NCBI GenBank assembly: GCA_026004735.1
Contig: BPJS01000001.1
Coordinates: 2,108,001 to 2,172,000, forward strand
DNA: 64,000 nucleotides
Direction: 5' to 3'
Source: Isosphaeraceae bacterium
Lineage (GTDB): Bacteria; Planctomycetota; Planctomycetia; Isosphaerales; Isosphaeraceae
Both the position numbers and the translations under genes were made by a program. How positions within the stretch are numbered: position 1 is the stretch's first letter; each line of letters opens with the position of its first letter. This document shows positions 9,076 through 18,333 of the stretch, one piece after another. The notes under the pieces are model-generated. The model was given only the letters and a program-made list of their open reading frames with translations, was not told where the DNA came from and did no database searches.

Positions 9076-10884
9076 ATGGTGACAACGCCGGCGAGCGAGG
9101 CGCCATTGACGGTTGAGCAGTTGCGGGATCGACAGATCCGCCAGGCCGAGGAGTTGCTCTTCGCGGGCGAGCCGCGAACCAGTTTCGCCAAGGCATTGTA
9201 TCGAGGCGAGTTTCGGGGATCGGACCTGTTTCCGTATCCGCGGCTTGATCCGAAGCGTGAAGCCGAAGCGCGTGAGGCCGTCGAGGCGGTACGAAAGTTT
9301 GCCCGGAGTCGGATTGACCCGGTGGCGATCGACCGCGAGGCGGACATACCGCGAGAGGTCATCGAGGGGTTGGGGCGGCTTGGGGTCTTAGGAATGACGG
9401 CGCCGGTGGCCTATGGCGGGCGTGGTTTCAATCAGATGCAGTATTGTCGGGTGATGGAGGTGATTGGCGGGCACGATGCGTCGACGGCGGTCTTTGTCAA
9501 TGCGCATCACTCGATCGGGATCCGGGCCCTGTTGCTTTTCGGTACGGATGAACAGAAAAGCCGCTGGCTTCCGCCGCTGGTTCGCGGAGAGAAGCTGGCG
9601 GCGTTTGCATTGACCGAAGAGCAAGCCGGTTCGGACGCCGCAAACGTTCAGACGACGGCCACGCCGACGCCGGACGGCGAAGCCTACATCCTGAATGGCG
9701 GCAAGCGATACATCACCAACGGTGGAATTGCCGACGTGCTGACGGTGATGGCGCGGACGCCGGATCCGGGGGGAGGGGAGTCGAAGATCACGGCGTTTCT
9801 GGTGACGCCGGATCTGCCGGGCTTCGAGGTGGTGCAGGCACGGAGGCCGAAATGCGGCATCCGGGGAACCGCGACGGGCCAGCTTGCGTTCCGTAATATG
9901 CGGGTGCCGGCATCGCAGATCTTGGGTCCGGTGGGGAAGGGGTTGCGGGTGGCGTTGACGGTTCTGGATTTTGGGCGGACGACGTTTGGGGCGTCGTGCA
10001 CTGGGGCGGCCAAGACGTGTCTGGAGGCCGCGGTCCGTCATGCGCGGTCGCGTCGTCAATTTGGGCGACCGATCGGAGAGTTTGAGCTGATTCAGAAGAA
10101 GATCGCGCGGATGGCCGCGTTGATCTACGCGATGGAGGCCACGACGTACCAGACGGCCGCGCTGATCGACTCCGGGGCCGAGGACTACATGCTCGAGACG
10201 GCAATCCTCAAGGTGTTTGCGACCGAGGCGCTCTGGGAGATCGTTTACGAGACGCTCCAGATCCACGGGGGTGAGGGGTACTTCCTCGACCAGCCTTACG
10301 AGCGCTGGATGCGGGATGCTCGGATCAACCAGATCGGCGAAGGGGCCAACGAGGTCTTGAGGTCGTTCATCGCGATGGTGGGGTTGCGGGATGTGGGCAA
10401 GGGTTTGCAGGAGTTGGCTGCGTCGATCAAGTCGCCCGGGCGGGCGTTGGGGGCGATGGCCGGCTTTACGGCGTCGCATCTGGACCGCTGGTTCCGGCGC
10501 CCCCGGATTCCGGTTCAGCATCCGATGCTCCGCGCGGAGGCCCGGGCCATGTCGCGCCGCGTGGTTCGCTTCGCGGACTGGTGCGAGCGAACCCTGATCG
10601 CCCATCGACGCGATCCGAACGCATTTCTGGACCGGCAGTTGGAGCAAGAGCGCATCGCCGAGGCGGCGATGGCGCTGGTGACATCGGCGTGTGTGCTGTC
10701 GCGGCTCGACGCGGAGGCGGTCGAGGGTGGGCAGACTTCCGCGCTGGGGGCAGGGCGGTTGTATCTGAGGCTAGCGGCCCGGCGGTTCGACGACGCGGTG
10801 CGGACCCGAAACCGCTCGGAAGACGAGGCCATTCGGCGGGTCGCCCGGGCGTATCTGGGGAGCGAGGCCGACTCGAGGGCCTGA
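9076..10884 (+). CDS. Acyl-CoA dehydrogenase, long (about 600-residue) form
   Basis: A 602-residue FAD enzyme for alpha,beta-dehydrogenation of an acyl-CoA. The acyl-CoA dehydrogenase core spans about residues 60-460: FALTEEQAGSDA (FAD/substrate loop), the middle beta-domain, RRQFGRPIGEFE, and IHGGEGYFLDQPYERWMRDARI followed by IGEGANE, whose Glu corresponds to the catalytic base position of MCAD. About 150 extra C-terminal residues form an all-helical extension, as in very-long-chain/ACAD9-type or FadE-like enzymes. The ATG at 9076 follows GGAGGGGG; an in-frame upstream start at 8986 only adds a low-complexity leader. It is preceded by the sigma-like gene by 119 bp and seems monocistronic. 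Confidence 0.88.
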   Translation: MVTTPASEAPLTVEQLRDRQIRQAEELLFAGEPRTSFAKALYRGEFRGSDLFPYPRLDPKREAEAREAVEAVRKFARSRIDPVAIDREADIPREVIEGLGRLGVLGMTAPVAYGGRGFNQMQYCRVMEVIGGHDASTAVFVNAHHSIGIRALLLFGTDEQKSRWLPPLVRGEKLAAFALTEEQAGSDAANVQTTATPTPDGEAYILNGGKRYITNGGIADVLTVMARTPDPGGGESKITAFLVTPDLPGFEVVQARRPKCGIRGTATGQLAFRNMRVPASQILGPVGKGLRVALTVLDFGRTTFGASCTGAAKTCLEAAVRHARSRRQFGRPIGEFELIQKKIARMAALIYAMEATTYQTAALIDSGAEDYMLETAILKVFATEALWEIVYETLQIHGGEGYFLDQPYERWMRDARINQIGEGANEVLRSFIAMVGLRDVGKGLQELAASIKSPGRALGAMAGFTASHLDRWFRRPRIPVQHPMLRAEARAMSRRVVRFADWCERTLIAHRRDPNAFLDRQLEQERIAEAAMALVTSACVLSRLDAEAVEGGQTSALGAGRLYLRLAARRFDDAVRTRNRSEDEAIRRVARAYLGSEADSRA

Positions 10885-10903
10885 GGCGTGGTCGAGCCAC
10901 GGC

Positions 10904-11215
10904 TCAGCCGCTGAGGTCAAGGGTGATCGAACCGTTGGGCTTGTTCAGTCGGCTGGTACCCTCCTGGTCAGCCGGTTTTCTCGGTCCGTAAAGGATGACC
11001 TGCATAGGAGTTCCGGAAGCGGGCGGGGAACCCAGGGGAAGATCGAGCAGGAAGCTGCCGTCGGGCTGGCGGTCGGCCGTGCCTTCGTCGATGGAGGATC
11101 TGCTGGAGTCGTCAACGATCGGTGGTGCGGGCTGCGAGATCCCAGAGCTACAGGGTTCCCCGTGGGCTTCGGGGAGCGCCTGGGAGGGACCAAGGGGGAG
11201 TTTATCGTGGGCCAT
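10904..11215 (-). CDS. Small hypothetical protein
   Basis: A 103-residue frame that fills the 550-bp gap between acyl-CoA dehydrogenase and a kinase. Codons mostly end in G or C as in genuine genes here. The protein is Pro/Ser rich at the front and has two related segments, DGSFLLDLPLG and NGSITLDLSG, separated by a VILYGPRK strand, which looks like a short beta-rich fold. I recognise no family. No clear Shine-Dalgarno is seen before the ATG at 11215, so it remains tentative; the alternative is that the gap is non-coding. Confidence 0.4.
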   Translation of the reverse strand: MAHDKLPLGPSQALPEAHGEPCSSGISQPAPPIVDDSSRSSIDEGTADRQPDGSFLLDLPLGSPPASGTPMQVILYGPRKPADQEGTSRLNKPNGSITLDLSG

Positions 11216-11377
11216 GACGACTTAAGGTCCACCGCGTTGGTACGGAGAAGGACAGTGACGGGTGCGGGGCTTGACGCACGGAACGACCGTCGGCGGGCGG
11301 AACACGATGGGTCGAAATGGCGGGAGGTGGGTTCGCACAGGCCCCGATGGTGTTCTAGGGTCTAGTGAGGAGCTGCT

Positions 11378-11425
11378 ATGGCAGGTCCGAGGGCAGGGCG
11401 ATTTGAACCCAGAAAGAACGCGTGA
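11378..11425 (+). CDS. Possible 15-codon upstream mini-ORF
   Basis: ATG at 11378 is preceded by a strong GAGGAG (11367-11372) at good spacing, and the frame closes with TGA after 15 codons, seven bases before the TTG start of the zinc-ribbon kinase. The peptide (MAGPRAGRFEPRKNA) matches nothing I know. It may be a leader peptide setting kinase translation, or the ribosome site may simply be a chance match. Confidence 0.25.
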   Translation: MAGPRAGRFEPRKNA

Positions 11426-11431
11426 CCGGGA

Positions 11432-12808
11432 TTGCGCATGACGGCATTTGCCCGAGTCTTTTGCCCTGAGTGTCTGAGGAGCGTTGAGCTCTCGGACGAG
11501 GGGCCATCGCCGCGGTGTCCGCAGTGTGGCTGTCGGATCGAAGAGCCGGATTTGGTCAACGGGGATGAGCCCTCGCCCCGCGACGATGCGCCGGATCTGA
11601 CGCCCGAGGAGCTTCGCGGTCTTGACGCGTATCGGTCTGAGCCGGTGGTTCCGGAAGTGGTGGGGCGGTTTCAGCTTCGAGAGTATCTGGGCGGCGGGGG
11701 GTATGGGCATGTGTATCGGGCTTACGACCCGCGGCTGGATCGTGAGGTCGCGCTGAAGGTCTTGAAGGAGGCGGCGCCGTCGGCGCGTAAGATTGAACGA
11801 TTCTTTCGAGAGGCTCGGGCGGCGGCCCAACTGGATCATCCGAACATCGTCGGGTTGTTGGACGCGGGGCGGGACGGCTCTCGCTGTTGGATTGCGTATG
11901 GGTACGTGGCGGGGCGGACGCTGGCCGATGTCTGCCGGGAGGGGCCGTTGCCCGCGCGGCGTGCGGCGGAGATTTGCTGGTCGCTGGCTGATGCCTTGGA
12001 GCATGCGCACCAAAGGGGGGTGTTTCACCGTGACTTGAAGCCATCCAACATCTTGTTAGACGGTCGCGGTCAGCCGCGGTTGACCGATTTTGGCCTAGCG
12101 CGACGGATCACGGCGGATCCGACGATGACGCAGGACGGGTTTATCATCGGGACGCCAGCCTATATGAGTCCGGAGCAGGCGGCTGGCCTGGGGCATGTGG
12201 TGGACGCGCGGAGTGACGTGTACAGCCTGGGCGTGGTGCTGTTCGAGATGCTGTGCGGGCGCAGGCCGGCGGACCTGCCGAGCGAGGCGCCGACCTGGAG
12301 GCATGAGATGCCGAAGGCTGTCAGTTCACCGCGTCTGGTGGTTCCGTCCACGCCACGAGCGCTGGACCGGATTTGCCGGCGGGCGTTGACAGCCGATCCG
12401 TCGGAGCGGTTTCCCTCGGCGCGAGCGATGGCGGACGAGTTGTTGCACTGGCTCGAGCGTCGCCCGAAACCACCCCTGGCCCGAAGCATACCGTTGCTGG
12501 CGTGCCTGGTGACGACGTTGACGCTCTGGTCCCGGGGCGGACCCGCACGCGTTACGCCGCCGCGGCCGGCCGACGGCTTGGTTCCGAGCCAGGGCGTCAC
12601 GCGGATTTTGGTTGAACCGTCGGAGGGGGTTCGACCCGGGCCGGTGGTACTGCCCGGGGGGCGGGTCGGCCACGAGCCGGGCTGTCCGGCGCTGCGGGCA
12701 GTGCCGCCGGAGCTTTGGGTGCGGGTCGAGGGATTGCCTGCCGAGGTTCGGCGAACGATTCGAGACTGCGTCCTTTGCCGGGATGGGGCGGGCGACCGGT
12801 CTCATTGA
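11432..12808 (+). CDS. Zinc-ribbon Ser/Thr protein kinase
   Basis: A 458-residue Hanks-type kinase. Residues about 10-35 form a zinc ribbon (CPEC ... CPQCGC); the kinase domain spans about 78-340 with glycine loop LGGGGYGHVYRA, VALKVL, HRDLKPSN, DFGLA, GTPAYMSPEQ and DVYSLG. A single transmembrane segment (about 355-370, SIPLLACLVTTLTLW) precedes a short extracytoplasmic tail with a Cys pair (CVLC) near the end. The usual sensor repeats of planctomycete kinases are missing; the tail is only about 90 residues. TTG at 11432 and ATG at 11438 are both possible starts. Substrate unknown. Confidence 0.87.
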   Translation: MRMTAFARVFCPECLRSVELSDEGPSPRCPQCGCRIEEPDLVNGDEPSPRDDAPDLTPEELRGLDAYRSEPVVPEVVGRFQLREYLGGGGYGHVYRAYDPRLDREVALKVLKEAAPSARKIERFFREARAAAQLDHPNIVGLLDAGRDGSRCWIAYGYVAGRTLADVCREGPLPARRAAEICWSLADALEHAHQRGVFHRDLKPSNILLDGRGQPRLTDFGLARRITADPTMTQDGFIIGTPAYMSPEQAAGLGHVVDARSDVYSLGVVLFEMLCGRRPADLPSEAPTWRHEMPKAVSSPRLVVPSTPRALDRICRRALTADPSERFPSARAMADELLHWLERRPKPPLARSIPLLACLVTTLTLWSRGGPARVTPPRPADGLVPSQGVTRILVEPSEGVRPGPVVLPGGRVGHEPGCPALRAVPPELWVRVEGLPAEVRRTIRDCVLCRDGAGDRSH

Positions 12809-12894
12809 GTCGGCAGGCCGGCTGGTTGCTTGGACGAGAGAGCTTGGGTCGGCGATGATCGAGGGACCGGACCCTGGATCGAGAGCCGCATCCG

Positions 12895-14244
12895 ATGCTA
12901 TCGCCCTGGCTGCTGGTTGTGTTTGTCGTGTTGGTGGCGTTGTTGGCCAGTCTGGTGGGCTGGCGTTCGCGGCAGGCGCAGATCGAGGTGACGCGCATGC
13001 TCCGCAACCTGGAGGCGGGGCGGCCGGTACGTAGGCTGGTCGGGCTTTATCCAGGAGCGTCGGCCAAGCTGGTGGCGACGTTCAATGAGGTGGGGCCGGA
13101 GCTTCAGGCGCGGCAAGAGCGTCTGGAGGCCGACCGTCATCTGCTCGAGATCGTTCTGGAAGGGATGACTGAGGGCGTTCTGGCGGTGGATGGGCGTCGG
13201 CGGATCCTGTTCGCCAACGCAGCCGCGCAGGATTTGCTGCGGATTGGGGAGCCGGGAGCGGGCCGGTTGCTCGCCGAGGTGGTTCGAAGCCCGGGGCTGC
13301 AGCACGCGGTGGAGGCGACGCTGGAATCGGACCGTCCGCACGAAGAGGAAATCCATCTGAGGCGGCCGGACGACAAGTCGGGGCGGCAGCGCGTCCGCAT
13401 TCTGAGCGTTCGCGGCCAGCGGCTGGCCGGGTCGGCTGGGGCCGTGCTGGTTCTGCACGACGTGACCAATTTGCGTCAGCTCGAACGGATGCGGCAGGAT
13501 TTTGTGGCCAATGCGTCGCACGAACTGAAAACGCCCCTGGCCGCGATTCAGGCCCTGACGGAGACCCTGATCGATGGGGCGATCGACGACGAGAACGTCA
13601 ACCGGGATTATCTACGGCGGATCGAAGAGCAGACGCAGCGGCTGCTCGACCTGGTGATCGACATGCTCCGGCTGGCCCGACTCGATGCCGGCCAGGAGAC
13701 GTTCCGGCATCGACCGTTGCCGGTCGTCGAAGTGCTCCGGGCCTGTTACGACAACCACCAAGGGCGGGCTCTTGCGCGCAACCAGCGGCTGTCGCTGCAC
13801 ACGGGCAACCTGGACTATTCCGTCCAGGTGCTCGCCGACGCGGAGGCAATCCGGCAGATTCTCGACAACCTAATCGACAACGCGATCAAATACACGCCCG
13901 AGGGGGGCCGCGTGCAGCTGAAAGCCAGCGCGACGGCCGACCGGGTTCAGATCGAGGTGGCCGACACGGGGATTGGGATTCCGCGGGAGGAGCTGCCGCG
14001 GATCTTTGAGCGGTTTTACCGGGTAGCCAAGGGACGCGACCGGTCGATGGGAGGGACCGGTCTGGGACTTTCGATCGTCCGGCACATGGTACAGGCCCTG
14101 GGTGGCCGGATCAGCGTGGAGAGCCGGGTCAATGCCGGCAGCGTCTTCCGGGTCGATCTGCCGCGCTACCAGGCGGCCGCCCCGGTCGCCGACGCCCCGG
14201 GAGTCAGCCCAGGAGCAGGATCCCTGACGGGGTCGGGACCGTGA
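12895..14244 (+). CDS. phoR: Phosphate-sensing histidine kinase PhoR
   Basis: A 449-residue membrane kinase that would phosphorylate PhoB under phosphate limitation. One N-terminal transmembrane segment (4-22) is followed by a cytoplasmic linker, a PAS domain (about 80-195, EGMTEGVLAVD ... VLHDVT), HisKA with SHELKTPL (His209), N-box NLIDNAIKY (325-333), ADTGIGIP and GGTGLGLSI. There is only one membrane pass and no periplasmic domain, as in PhoR proteins that read the state of the Pst transporter. It sits directly upstream of pstS with the Pho-box-like repeats between, and phoB closes the cluster, so the assignment is context-supported. Confidence 0.92.
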   Translation: MLSPWLLVVFVVLVALLASLVGWRSRQAQIEVTRMLRNLEAGRPVRRLVGLYPGASAKLVATFNEVGPELQARQERLEADRHLLEIVLEGMTEGVLAVDGRRRILFANAAAQDLLRIGEPGAGRLLAEVVRSPGLQHAVEATLESDRPHEEEIHLRRPDDKSGRQRVRILSVRGQRLAGSAGAVLVLHDVTNLRQLERMRQDFVANASHELKTPLAAIQALTETLIDGAIDDENVNRDYLRRIEEQTQRLLDLVIDMLRLARLDAGQETFRHRPLPVVEVLRACYDNHQGRALARNQRLSLHTGNLDYSVQVLADAEAIRQILDNLIDNAIKYTPEGGRVQLKASATADRVQIEVADTGIGIPREELPRIFERFYRVAKGRDRSMGGTGLGLSIVRHMVQALGGRISVESRVNAGSVFRVDLPRYQAAAPVADAPGVSPGAGSLTGSGP

Positions 14245-14259
14245 AATTCGCGGCCTGAT

Positions 14260-14296
14260 CTCACAAAATCTTCACATGCGCTCGTTACGCTAATCT
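14260..14296 (+). promoter_or_regulatory. Pho-box-like direct repeats and -10 before pstS
   Basis: Three 11-bp units run in register: CTCACA-N5 (14260), TTCACA-N5 (14271) and the weaker TCGTTA-N5 (14282). Direct TTCACA-type repeats at 11-bp period are how PhoB/PhoP binds DNA. A -10-like TAATCT follows at 14291-14296, so the repeats would replace a -35 element. This is a candidate autoregulated Pst promoter about 70 bp before the pstS ATG. Confidence 0.6.
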
Positions 14297-14365
14297 GGAT
14301 CGAGAATGAGAGATCGACCAACGTGCGTCATTGACTGCGAGCTTGACCCTGGGAAGGCTGACACG

Positions 14366-15445
14366 ATGCGAATCGGATGGACGGCGGCACTGGTCTCTGT
14401 TCTTGGGCTCACGGTCAGCCTCACGGGTTGCGGGGGCGATGGGGCGTCGTCCTCCGGCGGCGGGGCGTCGGGGGGGCGTGACGACGCGATCGTGATCGAC
14501 GGCTCGAGCACGGTCTACCGGATCAGTCGAGCGGCCCAACTCGACTACAAGAAGGTCGACCCGGGCCTTCGGATCAACGTGGCCAATCACGGCACGGGCG
14601 GCGGCTTTGACCGCTATATGCAAGGCGAGGTCGACATAATCGACGCGTCGCGGGACGCGAAGCCCGAGGAAACCTCCAAGGCCGAGGAACTGGGTTTGCC
14701 CTGGACGCGATTTCTCGTGGCATATGACGGCATTACGGTCGTGGTGAATCCCCAAAACGATTTTGTGAAGAGCCTGACGGTCGAACAGTTGAGGAGCCTC
14801 TTCGCGCCTGATGGGACGGCCCGGACCTGGAAGGACCTGGATCCGAGTTGGCCCGATCGAAAGATTGTCCTCTACGCCCCCGGCACAGCGTCGGGAACAT
14901 TTGACTTCTTCGTGGAGGCGGTGGTCGGCAAGGGGGTCAAAACGAACCGCAGCGACGTCCAGGCCAGCGAGGAAGACAATGTGCTCGTGATGGGAATCGC
15001 CGGGGACCCGGATGGTCTGGGTTACTTCGGCTTTGCCTATTACCAGGCGAATAAGGACAAGCTGCGGGCCATTCCGATCCAGGAGACGGCCACGGCGCCG
15101 GCGGTGGAGCCGACCCACGAGACCATCCTGTCCGGGCAGTACAAGCCGCTGTCCCGCCCGCTCTATATCTTTGTCAAGAATGACCTGCTCAAACGGGAAC
15201 GAGCGGCCCGGTTTGTGGCGCACTATCTTGAGAATGCGGCACGATTTGCGGAGAGCGCTGGATACGTGGCGCCGACTGAGAAGGATCTGGCGGAGAATGC
15301 CGAGCGGTTTCGCCAGGCCAGCGGTGGGCGGATCGAGGGCGGGTCTGGTTCCCAAAATGCTGCCGACGCGCGGCTTGTTCCCGCCGATAGCCGGCAGACC
15401 GCGGGCGGGTCAGGTTTGCGTGCTGACGGCCGCCCCACGGCTTGA
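14366..15445 (+). CDS. pstS: Phosphate ABC transporter substrate-binding lipoprotein PstS
   Basis: A 359-residue periplasmic phosphate receptor. The lipoprotein signal ends in LTGC (Cys22) and is followed by a Ser/Gly linker. Binding-site hallmarks include DGSSTVYRIS near the front, NHGTGGGFDRY, DASRDAKPEE and PGTASGTFDFF, as expected for PstS. The ATG at 14366 has GGGAAGG upstream; an earlier in-frame ATG (14306) would put 20 polar residues before the signal peptide and is rejected. First gene of pstSCAB. The last 40 residues are a low-complexity Gly/Arg/Ala tail beyond the usual fold. Confidence 0.94.
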   Translation: MRIGWTAALVSVLGLTVSLTGCGGDGASSSGGGASGGRDDAIVIDGSSTVYRISRAAQLDYKKVDPGLRINVANHGTGGGFDRYMQGEVDIIDASRDAKPEETSKAEELGLPWTRFLVAYDGITVVVNPQNDFVKSLTVEQLRSLFAPDGTARTWKDLDPSWPDRKIVLYAPGTASGTFDFFVEAVVGKGVKTNRSDVQASEEDNVLVMGIAGDPDGLGYFGFAYYQANKDKLRAIPIQETATAPAVEPTHETILSGQYKPLSRPLYIFVKNDLLKRERAARFVAHYLENAARFAESAGYVAPTEKDLAENAERFRQASGGRIEGGSGSQNAADARLVPADSRQTAGGSGLRADGRPTA

Positions 15446-15471
15446 GCGTCTCGCCGGGGATCCAGGGTGCG

Positions 15472-16419
15472 ATGGCGGGTATCACAGGCGCATCGGCGCA
15501 ACAATCTGACCCGAAGTGGGGGCCTCCTTCGTGGCTGCGCCGGGTTGAGGGGAGGGTCGTATTTGGTCTGCTGATTGTCTGCGCGCTGGTCACGGTGCTG
15601 ACGACCGTTGGGATTGTGATCATTCTGATTGGGGAGTCGATCCGGTTTTTTCAGGTTTCGGGAGTGAGTCCGATCCGGTTTGTGTTGGGGCGTGATGTGA
15701 GTCCGCCTCATTTTGGCATCCTGTCGCTGATCTGTGGGACGACGCTGATCGCCGCGGGTTCGTCGTTGATCGCCTTGCCGATTGGTCTCCTCAGCGCAAT
15801 TTACTTGAGCGAGTATGCGCCCCGCGCGGTCCGCGGGGTTTTGAAGCCGACGCTGGAGTTGCTCGCGGGCGTTCCGACGATTGTTTACGGCTTTCTGGCG
15901 CTTCAATTGGTGACGCCGACTCTGCGGGCCTTGCTCAGCCCGTTCGGGCTGGCGGTGCAGCAGTTCAACGCACTCAGCGCATGCATCGTCGTCGGGGTGA
16001 TGATCATTCCGATGGTGTCGTCGCTGAGCGAGGACGTACTCTCGGCGGTGCCGGCCGGCCTACGCGAGGCGGCGTATGGCCTGGGGGCGACCAAGTTTGA
16101 GGTTTCGACTCGGGTCGTGCTGCCGGCGGCGCTGTCTGGGGTGCTCGCCTCATTCATCCTGGCGATCAGCCGGGCGGTGGGGGAGACGATGGCGGTGGTG
16201 TTGGCGGCCGGCCAGGTGCCGAACTTGACGCTGAATCCGCTGGTCTCGATGCAGACGATGACGGCCTACATCGTGGCGGTGGTCGGCGGTGAAGAGACGC
16301 CTGGATCACCCAAGTCGTTGTCGTTGTTTGCCGTGGGAATGGTTCTGTTTCTGGCGACCCTGGGTATGAATCTGGTTTCGCGGCTCATTCTGAGCCGGTA
16401 TCGGGAGATTTATCATTGA
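15472..16419 (+). CDS. pstC: Phosphate ABC transporter permease PstC
   Basis: A 315-residue inner-membrane permease with about six transmembrane segments and the binding-protein-dependent transport loop (EAAYGLGATKFEVSTRVVLPAALSG) that contacts PstB. AISRAVGETMAV is a PstC/PstA family signature. ATG 15472 is preceded by AGGG; an alternative TTG at 15442 overlaps the pstS stop as TTGA, exactly like the junction between pstC and pstA, and would add ten residues. Partner of PstA in the channel. Confidence 0.93.
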   Translation: MAGITGASAQQSDPKWGPPSWLRRVEGRVVFGLLIVCALVTVLTTVGIVIILIGESIRFFQVSGVSPIRFVLGRDVSPPHFGILSLICGTTLIAAGSSLIALPIGLLSAIYLSEYAPRAVRGVLKPTLELLAGVPTIVYGFLALQLVTPTLRALLSPFGLAVQQFNALSACIVVGVMIIPMVSSLSEDVLSAVPAGLREAAYGLGATKFEVSTRVVLPAALSGVLASFILAISRAVGETMAVVLAAGQVPNLTLNPLVSMQTMTAYIVAVVGGEETPGSPKSLSLFAVGMVLFLATLGMNLVSRLILSRYREIYH

Positions 16420-17384
16420 GTTCGGCGGGCATTCAGTCGGCGATCGACGCGATGTATGCGCCTGCCGGATGGGTGCGGCATGCGGCACGCGTGGTGTTCG
16501 CCGTGGCCTGTTTTCTGGCGACCCTAACCGGGGTTGTGGTGCTGTCGATCCTGCTAGGTTCGGTGGTGGCCGCGGCGCTGGGTCAGACGGAGGGCCGGCC
16601 CTGGTATGATCTGGGCAGCAATCTGAGGGAGCTGGCGGCGTTGCTGGTTCGACTGGTGCGGGCCGATCCGGGGGAGACGGCGGCCGTTTCGGGCTTCCGG
16701 GTGGGCGTGATCAGCAGTCTGTGGCTGCTGGCGCTGGTGACGTTGTTCGCGGTACCGGTGGGGATTGGTGCGGCAGTTTACTTGGAGGAATACGCCCGGC
16801 CGGGTCGGCTCAAGTCGATCGTGGAGACCAATATCGCCAATCTGGCGGGAGTCCCGTCGATTGTTTACGGGATTCTCGGGCTGACGGTTTTCGTGCGGGC
16901 CTTCGGCTTTCGGCCGTTTGCGTTGGGGTATTCGCTTTGGTCGGGCGCTCTGACGCTCGGCTTGCTGGTGCTCCCAACCATCATCATCGCGGCGCAGGAG
17001 GCGTTGCGCGCTGTTCCGCCGTCGCTACGGCAAGCTTCGCTGGCGTTGGGAGCGACGCGTTGGCAGACCGTCCGGGATCATGTGATCCCGTCCGCGGCGC
17101 CCGGGATCCTGACCGGGGTGATTCTGGCGATTTCGCGGGCAATCGGCGAAACGGCGCCGGTTCTGATGGTGACTCAGGCGACCTCGCTCCTGGATCCGCC
17201 CCGGGGTCCGTGGGATTCCTACGCTCCGCTCCCGTTGGAGATTTACAATTACGCGCGGTTTCCCACGGCCGATTATCAGGCCCTGGCAGCCGGCGGGATC
17301 TTGCTGCTGTTGATGCTCTTACTCTCCTTGAACGGGATTGCGATCTTCCTCCGCAACTGGTACGGCCGGCATCCGCGAGGCTGA
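16416..17384 (+). CDS. pstA: Phosphate ABC transporter permease PstA
   Basis: A 322-residue permease, the second channel half. Six hydrophobic segments and the EAA loop (RQASLALGATRWQTVRDHVIPSAAPG) are visible, with ISRAIGETAPVLMV as the family signature. The best-coupled start is TTG 16416, overlapping the pstC stop (TTGA); ATG 16452 is an alternative that still retains all membrane segments. A longer cytoplasmic insertion around residues 50-85 (LGSNLRELAALLVRLVRADPG) separates segments 1 and 2. Confidence 0.93.
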   Translation: MSSAGIQSAIDAMYAPAGWVRHAARVVFAVACFLATLTGVVVLSILLGSVVAAALGQTEGRPWYDLGSNLRELAALLVRLVRADPGETAAVSGFRVGVISSLWLLALVTLFAVPVGIGAAVYLEEYARPGRLKSIVETNIANLAGVPSIVYGILGLTVFVRAFGFRPFALGYSLWSGALTLGLLVLPTIIIAAQEALRAVPPSLRQASLALGATRWQTVRDHVIPSAAPGILTGVILAISRAIGETAPVLMVTQATSLLDPPRGPWDSYAPLPLEIYNYARFPTADYQALAAGGILLLLMLLLSLNGIAIFLRNWYGRHPRG

Positions 17385-17411
17385 GCCTGGCACGGAGAGG
17401 GTTACCGGGTT

Positions 17412-18296
17412 GTGCATCCGATGAACGTAAATCCGTCGATATCGACCGCTCCGCGTGAATCCTCCGCTTCGTCGGCCGCTTCCGGCATGGGTCCGTCGTC
17501 CGTGTCGGAGGAAAGCGGCGTGGCGCTGTCGATTCGTGCTCTGAATGTCTGGTATGGCACGGCTCATGCGCTCAAGGACATCGACCTGGATATTCCGCGG
17601 AATCGGATCACGGCGCTAATCGGCCCCTCCGGCTGCGGAAAGAGCACCCTGCTTCGGTGCCTGAACCGGATGAACGACCTGATTCCGAATGCGCGGGTCG
17701 AGGGTCAGATTCTGTTTGACGGCGAAGACATTCTCGGCAAGGACATCGATTCGGTCCGGCTTCGCCGGCGGATCGGGATGGTCTTTCAGCGACCGAATCC
17801 GTTCCCCAAGAGCATCTACGAGAATGTGGCCTGGGGGGCGAAGATCAACGGTTATCGGGGCGACCTGGATGAGCTGGTCGAGACCTCGCTGCGGCGTGCC
17901 GCGCTCTGGGACGAGGTCAAAGGGAAGCTCCGGACATCGGGACTGGCACTCTCAGGCGGTCAGCAACAGCGGCTCTGCATCGCGCGAACTCTGGCCGTGC
18001 AGCCCGAAGTGATCTTGATGGACGAGCCGTGTTCGGCCCTCGACCCGATCGCGACGCGGAGCGTCGAAGACCTGATGGACGAATTGAAGCGAGAGTACAC
18101 GATCGTCATCGTCACCCACAACATGCAGCAAGCGCGGCGAGCCAGCGACCTGACCGTCTGCATGATGCTCGACGATCAGGCTTCGCTGGCCGGGCATCGG
18201 ACGGGCATCGTCGCCGAGGCCAACGCAACCGACATCTTGTTCACCAATCCGCGAGATCCTCGTACGGAAGCCTACATCACGGGTCGGATCGGCTGA
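17412..18296 (+). CDS. pstB: Phosphate ABC transporter ATPase PstB
   Basis: A 294-residue ATPase energising PstSCA. Walker [10 protein letters not shown], the Q-loop ([16 protein letters not shown], a PstB hallmark), signature LSGGQQQR, Walker B VILMDEP and the switch VTHNM are intact. It carries a Ser/Ala-rich N-terminal extension of about 35 residues not found in E. coli PstB. GTG 17412 is preceded by GAGAGGG at ten bases; ATG 17421 is a close alternative. phoB follows after 37 bp; no phoU is found in the cluster. Confidence 0.95.
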   Translation: MHPMNVNPSISTAPRESSASSAASGMGPSSVSEESGVALSIRALNVWYGTAHALKDIDLDIPRNRITALIGPSGCGKSTLLRCLNRMNDLIPNARVEGQILFDGEDILGKDIDSVRLRRRIGMVFQRPNPFPKSIYENVAWGAKINGYRGDLDELVETSLRRAALWDEVKGKLRTSGLALSGGQQQRLCIARTLAVQPEVILMDEPCSALDPIATRSVEDLMDELKREYTIVIVTHNMQQARRASDLTVCMMLDDQASLAGHRTGIVAEANATDILFTNPRDPRTEAYITGRIG

Positions 18297-18333
18297 ACGA
18301 TCGACCCGCTTATCCCCCTGGCCTGCCTTCGCC

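Noticed and set aside
9388-10647. 419-codon minus-strand frame opposite the acyl-CoA dehydrogenase
   Set aside because: Shadow; rich in Arg, His and Pro without domain.
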